A program made the translations under genes and the position numbers. Source: Sphingomonas abaci (lineage in GTDB: Bacteria > Pseudomonadota > Alphaproteobacteria > Sphingomonadales > Sphingomonadaceae). Taken from it: 64,000 nucleotides of DNA. The notes under the pieces are model-generated. The model ran no database searches. It saw only the letters and a list, made by a program, of their open reading frames with translations, and was not told the DNA's origin. The DNA lies in the NCBI RefSeq assembly GCF_014199625.1, contig NZ_JACHNY010000001.1:744001-808000 (forward strand), given 5' to 3'. Of the stretch, positions 16,441 through 24,600 are shown piece by piece (the stretch's first letter is position 1; each line of letters starts with the position of its first letter).

Positions 16441-16543
16441 AAGCGCATGCACGTCGTTCGAACCGCTTTGTACCGGGATCTCGGCCGCCGCCGGCTGGAG
16501 GGGGATCAGCGGCATGCTTGATCCCATCAGTAAAGGCTTGCGA

Positions 16544-16876
16544 TCAGGCCTTTTCCAGCGTGCACTGCAGCGGATGCTGGTTCTGGCGGGCGAAGTCGAT
16601 CACCTGCCCGACCTTTGTCTCCGCCACCTCGTAGGAAAAGATGCCGCACACCCCGACCCCACGCTGGTGGACGTGCAGCATGACACGCGTCGCCTGCTCC
16701 ATGTCCATGCGGAAGAAACGCTGCAGGCACAGCACGACAAACTCCATCGGAGTATAGTCGTCGTTCAGCATCAGAACGCGATAGGGCGTCGGCTGCTTGG
16801 TCTTGCTGCGCGTCTTGGTGGCGACGCCGACACCGGAATCGTCGCCGCCCGCATCATTGTCGCGGCGTTCGGCCAT
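16544..16876 (-). CDS. clpS: ATP-dependent Clp protease adaptor ClpS
   Basis: A 110-residue adaptor that hands N-end-rule substrates to ClpAP. Core motif [15 protein letters not shown] (the Asn-Asp pair reads the substrate alpha-amine), hydrophobic pocket positions in VVLCLQRFF, and [15 protein letters not shown]. The disordered N-terminus contacts ClpA. The start at 16876 (MAERRDND) fits family length; an in-frame ATG at 16894 ([11 protein letters not shown]) is possible. clpA is not adjacent. Confidence 0.92.
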   Translation of the reverse strand: MAERRDNDAGGDDSGVGVATKTRSKTKQPTPYRVLMLNDDYTPMEFVVLCLQRFFRMDMEQATRVMLHVHQRGVGVCGIFSYEVAETKVGQVIDFARQNQHPLQCTLEKA

Positions 16877-16947
16877 GAGGATATCGCTTCGCATGTCGGC
16901 TCGAAATATGGCACTCGACCGGTGATCGGCAAGAGCCGTTGAACAGG

Positions 16948-16981
16948 AAAAGGGCGATCGCGTCGCCGCGACCGCCCCTTT
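16948..16981 (-). terminator. rho-independent terminator of the phasin gene
   Basis: On the minus strand AAAGGGGCGGTCGCG (16981-16967) pairs with CGCGATCGCCCTTTT (16962-16948), about 15 pairs with two G-U and a 4-base loop, ending in TTTT. It lies 40 bases after the phasin stop codon. Confidence 0.65.
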
Positions 16982-17020
16982 GCCTCCAGCCACGCCGGCG
17001 GACCAGCCGGCGCGATCGGA

Positions 17021-17908
17021 TCAGGCCGAGACCTTCATCTTGTCCGAAGCGACCGCGACGCGGTTCGAGATCGGCTGCGCGACCTCGCCGGCCAGCTTCA
17101 GCGTCGCTTCGGTCGACTTGGAGGTCTGCGCGACCATCGCGTCGAACGCCGAGCGGGCGTAATCGGCCTGGAGCTTCATGAACTCGGTCGGCGACTTGAC
17201 GGTCGACAGCGTCTTCAGCGCCTGGGTCATGCCCTCGAACGACGACTTGGCATAGGCGACCGCGTCCTGGCCCATCGTCTCGAAACCCCGTGCCGCGATG
17301 CGCGACGACTCGACGAACGCCTCGACATTGCCCTTGTTGAACTCGGCGATCTCGCCGAACATCTTCTGGCTCTTCTCGACCGCGCCCTGGCTGCGGGCGG
17401 TCAGGTCGGCGAACATCGTTTGGGCCTTCTGGGTGGTGTCGTTGGTCACGTCCATGATGCTGTCCTTCGCTGGGATGACGGCCTGGGCGGCCGGGGTTTC
17501 GATGATCGGAAATTGTTCAACGGGTGCCGGTGCGGCGGCCACCGGGTCCGGCTGCGCCGAAACGGTCGGTTCCAGAGTCGGCGCGACGACGGGTTCGGGC
17601 ATCGGCCGGGCCGCGGCGGCCGCCTCGACGGGGGCCGCTTCGACTTCGACCGGAGCCGCCTCGGGCACGGTTTCTACCGGCGAAAGCGCGACTGGCTCGA
17701 CCTGCAGCACCGCCGCCTCGGCCAGGGTCGAGGCCGCCGTCACTGGCCGGGGGCGCACGACGCGCCGCGCCTTGCCGGACGCGGCCAGCGCAGGCGGGAT
17801 CGCCGAGACCGGATCCGGAACCACCAGAGCCGAGTCGCTCGGCGCGATCGGCGGCAACACCGCCTCCGGCAATTTCCGTCGTCCCGTCCTGCGTCCACCG
17901 GTCGCCAT
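17021..17908 (-). CDS. phasin family protein (PHA granule-associated)
   Basis: A 295-residue protein. The C-terminal 140 residues are a phasin domain: amphipathic helices with AQTMFADLTARSQGAVEKSQ, then NVEAFVESSRIAARGFETMGQ and SFEGMTQALKTLSTVKSPTE. It coats poly-3-hydroxybutyrate granules. The N-terminal half is a Pro/Ala/Val/Glu-rich tail (residues 1-150), much longer than in minimal phasins (about 150 residues) and of unknown purpose. The start ATG at 17908 has GGAGG 8 bases upstream. It lies 93 bases downstream of phaC on the same strand, with two palindromic operator-like sites in the gap and a terminator after it, so it probably has its own regulated promoter. Confidence 0.88.
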   Translation of the reverse strand: MATGGRRTGRRKLPEAVLPPIAPSDSALVVPDPVSAIPPALAASGKARRVVRPRPVTAASTLAEAAVLQVEPVALSPVETVPEAAPVEVEAAPVEAAAAARPMPEPVVAPTLEPTVSAQPDPVAAAPAPVEQFPIIETPAAQAVIPAKDSIMDVTNDTTQKAQTMFADLTARSQGAVEKSQKMFGEIAEFNKGNVEAFVESSRIAARGFETMGQDAVAYAKSSFEGMTQALKTLSTVKSPTEFMKLQADYARSAFDAMVAQTSKSTEATLKLAGEVAQPISNRVAVASDKMKVSA

Positions 17909-17920
17909 TCTGCGCCTCCG

Positions 17921-17984
17921 TTGTTGCAGCGCACAAATGGTATCGCATCGGCCGCAAGTCAACGACATTTTGTGCAGCGCACAA
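17921..17984 (-). promoter_or_regulatory. two palindromic operator-like sites upstream of the phasin gene (PhaR-type candidate)
   Basis: TTGTGCAGCGCACAA at 17970-17984 is a perfect inverted repeat with a 3-base spacer; TTGTTGCAGCGCACAA at 17921-17936 is a near-copy 48 bases away. Both contain the TGCAGCGCA core. PhaR repressors in other bacteria bind TGC-rich palindromes at phasin and pha promoters, so this is the likely pair of sites. The upstream copy is followed on the plus strand by AAAAAA. Confidence 0.55.
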
Positions 17985-18001
17985 CAAAAAAGTGATTTGG
18001 C

Positions 18002-19693
18002 TTATTTGGCTTTGACGTAGGTTCCCGGCGCTGGCTCGATCGCCGCCAGCGTCCCCTCGCCCGGCACGCGCGCGCCGGTCGCTGCAACGGTGCTGCCGTC
18101 GCGCTCGCGCAACCAGTTCAGCCAGTCCGGCCACCAGCTGCCGCGCGTCTCCTGGGCCCCCGCGACGAACTCGGCCAGGCTGGTCGCTTCACCCGCCCTG
18201 GGATTGACCCAATATTGATACTTGCCCGAAGCGGGCGGGTTGACGACGCCGGCGATATGACCCGATCCCGCCAGCACGAAGCGCAACGGGCCGCGGAAAT
18301 GACGGGTGATCTCCCACACGCTCTCCGCCGGCGCGATATGATCCTCGCGCCCCGCCTGGACATAAGCGGGAGTCGTCACCCGCGTCAGGTCGATCGGCGT
18401 GCCCCCGACCGACAAGGCGCCGGGCTGGACCAGCAGATTGTCGCGGTACAGGTCACGCAGATAGGATTGATGCCATTTGCCCGGCAGGTTGGTGGTGTCG
18501 CCGTTCCAGTGCAGCAGGTCGAACGCGGCGTAATCCTGCCCCAACAGATAATTGTTGGTGACGTAGTTCCAGATCAGGTCGTTGGCGCGCAGCAGGTTGA
18601 AGGTCGCCGCCATATAGCGCCCGTCGAGATATCCGTCGGCCGACAGCCGCTCCAGCATCGCCAACTGGTCGTCATCGACGAAATGGAGCAGCTCGCCCGC
18701 CTTGCTGAAATCGACCTGCGCCGTGAAGAAGGTGGCGCTCGCCACCCGCTCGGCCCCGCCGGTCGCGGCAAGCACCGACAGCGTCGCCGCCAGCGTCGTC
18801 CCCGCAACGCAATAGCCGATCGCATGGACCGACGGCACGTCCAGACCCGCGCGGATCGTGTCGATCGCATCGATCTGCGCGGCGACATAATCGTCCCACA
18901 CCACGTCCTTCATCGACGCATCGGCCGACTTCCACGACACCACGAACACGGTGATGCCCTGCTCCACCGCCCAACGGATGAAGCTCTTCTCCGCCGAGAG
19001 GTCGAGGATGTAGAAACGGTTGATCCAGGGCGGGAAGATGACCAGCGGCGTGGTCATCACCCGCTCGGTCGCCGGGCTGTACTGGATCAGCTCGTACAGG
19101 GGGGTGCGATGCACGACCTGGCCTGGCGTGGTGGCGATGTTGCGGCCGATCTCGAACCGGCCGGCCTCGCTATGGGTGATCTGGCCGCGGCCCAGATCGG
19201 CCATCAGCCGCTCCATGCCGCGCACCAGATTCTCGCCGCCGGTCTTGACCGTCTCCTCCAGCACCTTGGGGTTGGTGAGCGGGAAGTTGGTCGGGCTGAT
19301 CGCCTGCACGAAGTTGCGCGTCGCGAAGCGCAGCCGCTCCTGCTCGCGCGGGGACAGGCTCTCCATCGTGTCGACCCCGGCGAGCAGCCGGTCGGAGAAG
19401 TCGAGATAGCTGCGCCGGATCCAGTCGAAGACCGGATTGTCGCGCCAGACGGGATCGCGGAAGCGCTTGTCGCGCGCCCGGTCGGGCGCTTCGTCGGCGG
19501 CGGCGCGCGCGCCATGGGGATCGAGCGCGCGCTGCCACAGCGACAGCGTCTCCATCCACATTGCGCAGGCGCGGGTCAGCGTCTCGGGATCATTGAGGCC
19601 GGGCACCACCGGCCAGGGCGCCGCCAGCGGCGACGGATCGGCCGGGGATGCCGACGAAGCGGCAGGGTCGGCGGCGCGGGTTGGGTCGGCCAT
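18002..19693 (-). CDS. phaC: class I poly(R)-hydroxyalkanoate synthase PhaC
   Basis: A 563-residue alpha/beta-hydrolase-fold synthase that polymerises (R)-3-hydroxyacyl-CoA into PHA on granules. Seen: the PhaC N-terminal domain (about 95-265), lipase-like box GYCVAG with the nucleophile cysteine, the catalytic Asp in AGREDHIAP and His in GSGHIAGVV. Length matches class I. Start ATG 19693 with AGAGGA upstream. Phasin follows; phaA, phaB and phaZ are not in this window. The C-terminus is short and Ala/Pro-rich. Confidence 0.95.
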   Translation of the reverse strand: MADPTRAADPAASSASPADPSPLAAPWPVVPGLNDPETLTRACAMWMETLSLWQRALDPHGARAAADEAPDRARDKRFRDPVWRDNPVFDWIRRSYLDFSDRLLAGVDTMESLSPREQERLRFATRNFVQAISPTNFPLTNPKVLEETVKTGGENLVRGMERLMADLGRGQITHSEAGRFEIGRNIATTPGQVVHRTPLYELIQYSPATERVMTTPLVIFPPWINRFYILDLSAEKSFIRWAVEQGITVFVVSWKSADASMKDVVWDDYVAAQIDAIDTIRAGLDVPSVHAIGYCVAGTTLAATLSVLAATGGAERVASATFFTAQVDFSKAGELLHFVDDDQLAMLERLSADGYLDGRYMAATFNLLRANDLIWNYVTNNYLLGQDYAAFDLLHWNGDTTNLPGKWHQSYLRDLYRDNLLVQPGALSVGGTPIDLTRVTTPAYVQAGREDHIAPAESVWEITRHFRGPLRFVLAGSGHIAGVVNPPASGKYQYWVNPRAGEATSLAEFVAGAQETRGSWWPDWLNWLRERDGSTVAATGARVPGEGTLAAIEPAPGTYVKAK

Positions 19694-19850
19694 GGCATCC
19701 TCTATCGTCCTGCCGTCCTTCTATCCCCGCGGGCAGGCTGGCGGAAGCGGCTTGGCGGCGGTTTCGCCGCTTCGCCCGAATAAAGCGGGTTTCGAGGCCG
19801 TGAGGGAAGGCCTAGGATGCGCGCTCCGCAACACGAAGGTTCGTGAGATC

Positions 19851-21059
19851 ATGTCCGACGAGTTCTACCGCATCAAGCGCCTGCCGCCCTATGTCATCGC
19901 TGAAGTCAACGCGATGCGGGCCGCGGCGCGCGCGGGCGGCGAGGACATCATCGATCTGGGCATGGGCAATCCCGACCTGCCGCCGCCCGACCATGTCATC
20001 GACAAGCTGGTCGAGGTCGCGCGCAAGCCGAGCGCGCATGGCTATTCTCAGTCCAGGGGCATCCCCGGCCTGCGCCGCGCCCAGGCCCATTATTACGGCC
20101 GCCGCTTCGGCGTCGACATCGATCCCGAGACCGAGGTGGTCGTGACCATGGGGTCCAAGGAGGGGCTGGCCAGCCTCGCGACCGCGATCACCGCGCCGGG
20201 CGACGTGATCCTGGCGCCCAATCCCAGCTATCCCATCCACACCTTCGGCTTCATCATCGCCGGCGCCACGATCCGCGCGGTCCCGACCACGCCCGACGAG
20301 GCCTATTTCGAGAGCCTGGAGCGGGCCATGGCCTTCACCGTGCCTCGCCCCAGCGTGCTGGTGATGGGCTACCCGTCCAACCCGACCGCCGAGGTGGTCG
20401 ACCTCGCCTTCTACGAACGCGTCGTCGCCTTCGCCAAGAAGCACGAGCTGTGGGTGATCTCCGACCTCGCCTATTCAGAGCTCTACTATGACGGCTGCCC
20501 GACGCCCTCGATCCTGCAGGTCAAGGGCGCCAAGGACGTGGCGATCGAATTCACCTCGCTCAGCAAGACCTATTCGATGGCGGGCTGGCGGATGGGCTTC
20601 GGCGTCGGCAACCGCAAGCTGATCGCGGCGATGACACGGGTGAAATCCTATCTGGACTACGGCGCGTTCACGCCGATCCAGGCGGCGGCCTGCGCCGCGC
20701 TCAACGGTCCGCAGGATATCGTCGAGAAGAACCGCCAGCTCTATCACAAGCGGCGCGACGTGCTGGTCGAGAGCTTCGGCCGCGCCGGCTGGGACATCCC
20801 CTCTCCACGCGCCTCGATGTTCGCCTGGGCCCCGCTGCCCCCGGCGCTCCGCCACCTAGGCAGTCTTGAGTTCTCCAAACAATTGCTGACGTGCGCCAAG
20901 GTCGCGGTCGCGCCAGGGGTCGGTTACGGCGAAAATGGAGAAGGCTACGTGCGGATCGCGATGGTCGAGAACGAGCAGAGGTTGCGCCAGGCGGCGCGCA
21001 ACGTGAAGAAGTATCTGCAGTCCATGGGCGTCAACACGCCCGCCTCGCGGGCCGGTTGA
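19851..21059 (+). CDS. class I/II aminotransferase, AlaC / LL-diaminopimelate aminotransferase-like
   Basis: A 402-residue PLP aminotransferase. Seen: GMGNPDLPPP at the N-terminus, HGYSQSRGIPGLRRAQAHYY, the PLP lysine in SLSKTYSMAGWRMGF, and the C-terminal carboxylate-binding Arg in GYVRIAMVENEQRLRQA. Pattern matches the AlaC (YfdZ) group that makes alanine from pyruvate. Start chosen at ATG 19851 since the conserved FYRIKRLPPYVIAEV begins four residues later. Divergent from phaC; next gene 73 bases downstream. Confidence 0.88.
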   Translation: MSDEFYRIKRLPPYVIAEVNAMRAAARAGGEDIIDLGMGNPDLPPPDHVIDKLVEVARKPSAHGYSQSRGIPGLRRAQAHYYGRRFGVDIDPETEVVVTMGSKEGLASLATAITAPGDVILAPNPSYPIHTFGFIIAGATIRAVPTTPDEAYFESLERAMAFTVPRPSVLVMGYPSNPTAEVVDLAFYERVVAFAKKHELWVISDLAYSELYYDGCPTPSILQVKGAKDVAIEFTSLSKTYSMAGWRMGFGVGNRKLIAAMTRVKSYLDYGAFTPIQAAACAALNGPQDIVEKNRQLYHKRRDVLVESFGRAGWDIPSPRASMFAWAPLPPALRHLGSLEFSKQLLTCAKVAVAPGVGYGENGEGYVRIAMVENEQRLRQAARNVKKYLQSMGVNTPASRAG

Positions 21060-21132
21060 GCGGCATCGCCGCGCCGGGGACGGCGCGTGGGGGCGAAGCC
21101 GGCGGGAGCCGGGGCGGGGATCGGGGACGGCG

Positions 21133-21912
21133 ATGAGCCATTTCGATCCGCTCTACTCCGTGGCGGGGCTGTTCGTCGGGCTGCTGGTCGGGTTGACCGG
21201 GGTCGGCGGCGGATCGCTGATGACGCCGCTCCTGGTCCTGCTGTTCGGCTTCCACCCGACCACGGCGGTGGGCACGGACCTGCTCTATGCCGCCGCCACC
21301 AAGACGGCCGGCACCGCCGTCCATGGCTGGCGCGGTACGGTCGACTGGCGGATCGTCCGCCGCCTGGCGCTGGGCAGCGTGCCGGCGACGCTGCTGACGC
21401 TCGCCGCGCTGGCCATCGCCAAGGAGCGCGCGCAGAATGTCGGCGGGCTGATCTCGGTGGTGCTGGGCGCGGCGCTGGTCCTGACCGGTATCGCCACGCT
21501 GTTCCGCGAACGGATCGTGCAGGCGCTGTCGGCGGGGTTCTCCGGCATCGACGGCACGCGCATCGCCGGCTGGACGGTGGCGCTGGGCGCCGTGCTGGGC
21601 GTGCTGGTGTCGCTGACCTCGGTCGGCGCGGGCGCGCTGGGGATGACCGCCTTGCTCGTCCTCTATCCGCGCAGCCCGGTGTCGCGGCTGGTCGGATCGG
21701 ACATCGCCCATGCCGTGCCGCTGACGCTGATCGCCGGGATCGGCCACTGGTCGATGGGCGAGGTGGATATCGGCCTGCTCGGCGCGCTGCTGGTCGGGTC
21801 GATCCCCGGCATCATCCTGGCCAGCCTGATCGCCAGCCGCGTGTCGGACCGGGTGCTCGCCCCGGTGCTGGCCGCCACCCTGACCGTGGTCGGTATCCGC
21901 CTGCTCGTCTGA
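21133..21912 (+). CDS. TSUP family membrane transporter (TauE/SafE-like)
   Basis: A 259-residue inner-membrane protein with about eight hydrophobic segments and two internal repeats starting GLLVGLTGVGGGSLMTPLL and LGVLVSLTSVGAGALGMTALL, the hallmark of the TSUP (DUF81) family. Members export sulfite, sulfoacetate or other small anions. Substrate cannot be told. Its C-terminus converges on the c-di-GMP gene with 4 bases between stops. Confidence 0.85.
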   Translation: MSHFDPLYSVAGLFVGLLVGLTGVGGGSLMTPLLVLLFGFHPTTAVGTDLLYAAATKTAGTAVHGWRGTVDWRIVRRLALGSVPATLLTLAALAIAKERAQNVGGLISVVLGAALVLTGIATLFRERIVQALSAGFSGIDGTRIAGWTVALGAVLGVLVSLTSVGAGALGMTALLVLYPRSPVSRLVGSDIAHAVPLTLIAGIGHWSMGEVDIGLLGALLVGSIPGIILASLIASRVSDRVLAPVLAATLTVVGIRLLV

Positions 21913-21916
21913 GCGG

Positions 21917-24328
21917 TCAGGCGACACGTCGGATTCCGGCGGCGGCGGGAGCCATGGCCGGCGAAGCGGCGGCGGGCGCGGCGACAAGGATGGGCGCGAC
22001 GGAGGGCACGGGCGCCGCCGCCTGGCCCATGCCCTCCGCCAGGTCGCGGCTGGGCCGCCCGAACAGATAGCCCTGCGCCTGGGCGCACCCCTCCTCCGCC
22101 ACCATGCGGTGCTGCGCTTCGGTCTCGACGCCCTCCGCCACCACCGGCAGGTTGAGGCCGCGCCCCAGGCCGACGATCGCACGGATGATCGAGCGGGCGG
22201 CGTCGTCGCTGTCGAGCGAGGACACGAAGCTGCGGTCGATCTTGATCTTGTCGAATGGGAAGGCCTGGAGGTTGCTGAGCGACGAATAGCCGGTGCCGAA
22301 ATCGTCCATCGCGATCCGCACGCCGTCGGCCTTCAGCCGGTGGAGCGTCGCCAGCGCCGCGTCGCGGTCGCGCATCAGCACGCTCTCCGTGATCTCGATC
22401 TCCAGCCGGCGCGGATCGAACCCGCTTGCCGCCAGCGCGTCGCGCACGATGCCGGGCAGCGTATCGACCTGGAACTGCACCGCCGACACGTTGACCGCCA
22501 GGGTGATGTGATCCGGCCACTGGCTCGCCGCGCGGCACGCCTCGCGGATCACCCATTCGCCGAGCTGGATGATGAAGCCGCTTTCCTCGGCCAGCGGGAT
22601 GAAGTCGCCGGGCGACACCTCGCCGCGTTCCGGATGCTTCCAGCGCACCAGCGCCTCGTAACCGGCGACGCGCCGCGATTGGCTGCACACCAGGGGCTGG
22701 TAGACCAGATAGAGCTGGTTGCGGATCAGCGTGTGGCGCAGGTCCTGTTCGAGCTGCCGGCGCGCCTGCACCGCCCGGTCCATGTCGCCGTCGAAGAAGC
22801 AGCAGGTGCCCCGTCCGGCCTCCTTGGCGCGGTAGAGCGCCAGGTCGGCATGGTGGCACAATGTCTCGCCGACCGCGCCGTCGTCCGGCATCAGCGCGAC
22901 GCCGATGCTGGCCCGCACCGCCAGCGGATTGCGCGCCACATCCATCTGCTCGGCGAAACTGTCCATGATCCGCCCGGCAAGCGCCTGCGCGCCCTGCGGC
23001 TGCGGCTGGTCCCATTGCAGGATCATGAATTCGTCGCCGCCCATCCGCACCACGGCGTCGCCGGGCGCCGCGGCGCGGCGCAGGATGTCGGCGACCTGGC
23101 ACAGCACCTCGTCGCCCGCCGCATGGCCGAACAGGTCGTTGATCGCCTTGAACCGGTCGAGATCGATCGCGAGCAGCGCGACCTGTTGGCCGGCCGCCGT
23201 GCGCCGCTCCGCCTCGACCAGCGAGTCGCGCAGGCTGGCGCGGTTGGCCAGTCCGGTCAGCGCATCATGCCCGGCCAGATAGGCAATCCGGTCGCGCGCG
23301 CGCCGGCTTTCGGTCACGTCGCGCACCGCCAGCACCTCGCTGCGCCGCCCGCGATATTCGACGGTGTGGACCGCCACCTCGCACAGCCGGTCGGGGCCGG
23401 CGATCCGCGCTTCGAATGGCACGACGCGTCCGCCGCGCAGGTCCTGCCCGTCGACCGGGGTCAGCCATCGGTCGGGCAGGCTGCCGCGCAGATCCTCGAC
23501 CGTATGGCCGACCAGCGCGGCGAAGATGTCGTTCGCCTCGATGATCCGGTCGTCCTGCACGATCACCAGTCCCTCCAGCGCCGCCGCCGTCAGCCCGCGC
23601 AGGTCGGTCAGCATCCGGTCGACGAAGGCGATCGCGACCACGCCCAGGATGATCACGAAACTGACCAGCGCCACGCCCACGATCATCAGCATGTCGCCGC
23701 GTCCGGCGCCCGCCGCGTGCGCGGTCGGCGGGATCGTCGTGCCGATCATGGCGCCGAAATGCAGCACCCCGATCGCCAGCGTCGCCAGGGTGGCGGGGAC
23801 CATGATCCGCCGCCGCTGCCCCTTCAGCCGGACGAACGACCAGGACGCGATCGTCAGCAGCACCGCGGCCAGCGTCACGGCCAGCGCGACGGTCGCCGCG
23901 TCATAGGTGATCGGCATGGCCGTGCGAACCGCCGCCATGCCAACGAAGTGCATGCCGGCGACGCCCAGCGTAGACAGTCCCCCGACCACGACCGCGCCGC
24001 GTACGCCCGGTATGCGCTCGCGCAGGCCGAACGCCGCCCACAGCACGGCGATGACCAGGGTCGCCGAGATCAAGGTCAGCCCCGGCGCATAGCTCAGATG
24101 GCCGGTGCCCCGATGGCCCAGCATCGCCAGGAAATGCGTTTCCCAAAATCCTAGACCGCCGACCGTCGCGGCCGCGATCCGCCAGCCCCGTCGGCGGTGG
24201 GTCGCGCATTCCTCCGCCCGGCGCCGCAACAGGTACATGCCCGTGCTGGCGAACCCACAGAGTATGACCGCAAGCAGGACGAGATACCACGCATGCTGTT
24301 CCAACAGGCAAGACAAGATCTGCGACAT
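21917..24328 (-). CDS. MHYT-like sensor with PAS, GGDEF and EAL domains (c-di-GMP turnover)
   Basis: An 803-residue inner-membrane signalling enzyme. Residues 1-245 hold seven helices with MHYT-type repeats (ETHFLAML, AGMHFVGMAAV, LHFGAMIGT); residues 255-340 are PAS-like; GGDEF domain about 360-520 with intact RMGGDEF; EAL domain about 530-780 with YEALVRW, TESVLM, DDFGTGYSSL and EGVETEAQ. Both catalytic domains look intact, so synthesis and breakdown are possible; often one dominates. MHYT domains are thought to bind copper and sense gas. The C-terminal 30 residues are Ala/Pro-rich. Confidence 0.9.
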   Translation of the reverse strand: MSQILSCLLEQHAWYLVLLAVILCGFASTGMYLLRRRAEECATHRRRGWRIAAATVGGLGFWETHFLAMLGHRGTGHLSYAPGLTLISATLVIAVLWAAFGLRERIPGVRGAVVVGGLSTLGVAGMHFVGMAAVRTAMPITYDAATVALAVTLAAVLLTIASWSFVRLKGQRRRIMVPATLATLAIGVLHFGAMIGTTIPPTAHAAGAGRGDMLMIVGVALVSFVIILGVVAIAFVDRMLTDLRGLTAAALEGLVIVQDDRIIEANDIFAALVGHTVEDLRGSLPDRWLTPVDGQDLRGGRVVPFEARIAGPDRLCEVAVHTVEYRGRRSEVLAVRDVTESRRARDRIAYLAGHDALTGLANRASLRDSLVEAERRTAAGQQVALLAIDLDRFKAINDLFGHAAGDEVLCQVADILRRAAAPGDAVVRMGGDEFMILQWDQPQPQGAQALAGRIMDSFAEQMDVARNPLAVRASIGVALMPDDGAVGETLCHHADLALYRAKEAGRGTCCFFDGDMDRAVQARRQLEQDLRHTLIRNQLYLVYQPLVCSQSRRVAGYEALVRWKHPERGEVSPGDFIPLAEESGFIIQLGEWVIREACRAASQWPDHITLAVNVSAVQFQVDTLPGIVRDALAASGFDPRRLEIEITESVLMRDRDAALATLHRLKADGVRIAMDDFGTGYSSLSNLQAFPFDKIKIDRSFVSSLDSDDAARSIIRAIVGLGRGLNLPVVAEGVETEAQHRMVAEEGCAQAQGYLFGRPSRDLAEGMGQAAAPVPSVAPILVAAPAAASPAMAPAAAGIRRVA

Positions 24329-24412
24329 TCGGCGCCCCCCGCCCTATCATAGGATAGAGATTTGCGCGTCCGGCATGCGCTGGCCACCCGAATTTTCGAT
24401 GCATGGTGGTTC

Positions 24413-24446
24413 GACCGGCCAAGTCGCTGGCCGGTCTTCACTTTTT
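24413..24446 (+). terminator. intrinsic terminator with no gene before it (leader attenuator or small RNA end)
   Basis: GACCGGCCA (24413-24421) and TGGCCGGTC (24428-24436) form a perfect 9-base-pair stem with a 6-base loop, followed by TTCACTTTTT. It is oriented with rsh but lies in the divergent gap, 155 bases before the rsh start. The 272-base gap (24329-24600) also contains the palindrome CCTATCATAGG at 24343-24353. See findings. Confidence 0.6.
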
Positions 24447-24600
24447 ACACCAACATTTTTTAAGGTCCCGCGCCGGACGGCCCGAACCGGGCCGCCGACG
24501 CCGGAGTCGCCCCTTCGTGCGCACGGACTGCGCGATCCTGCGCGCGCGCCGGTCGCCAAGCCTATTGCAAAGCAGCGGGTGTCCGCGCCATCTAGGCGCT

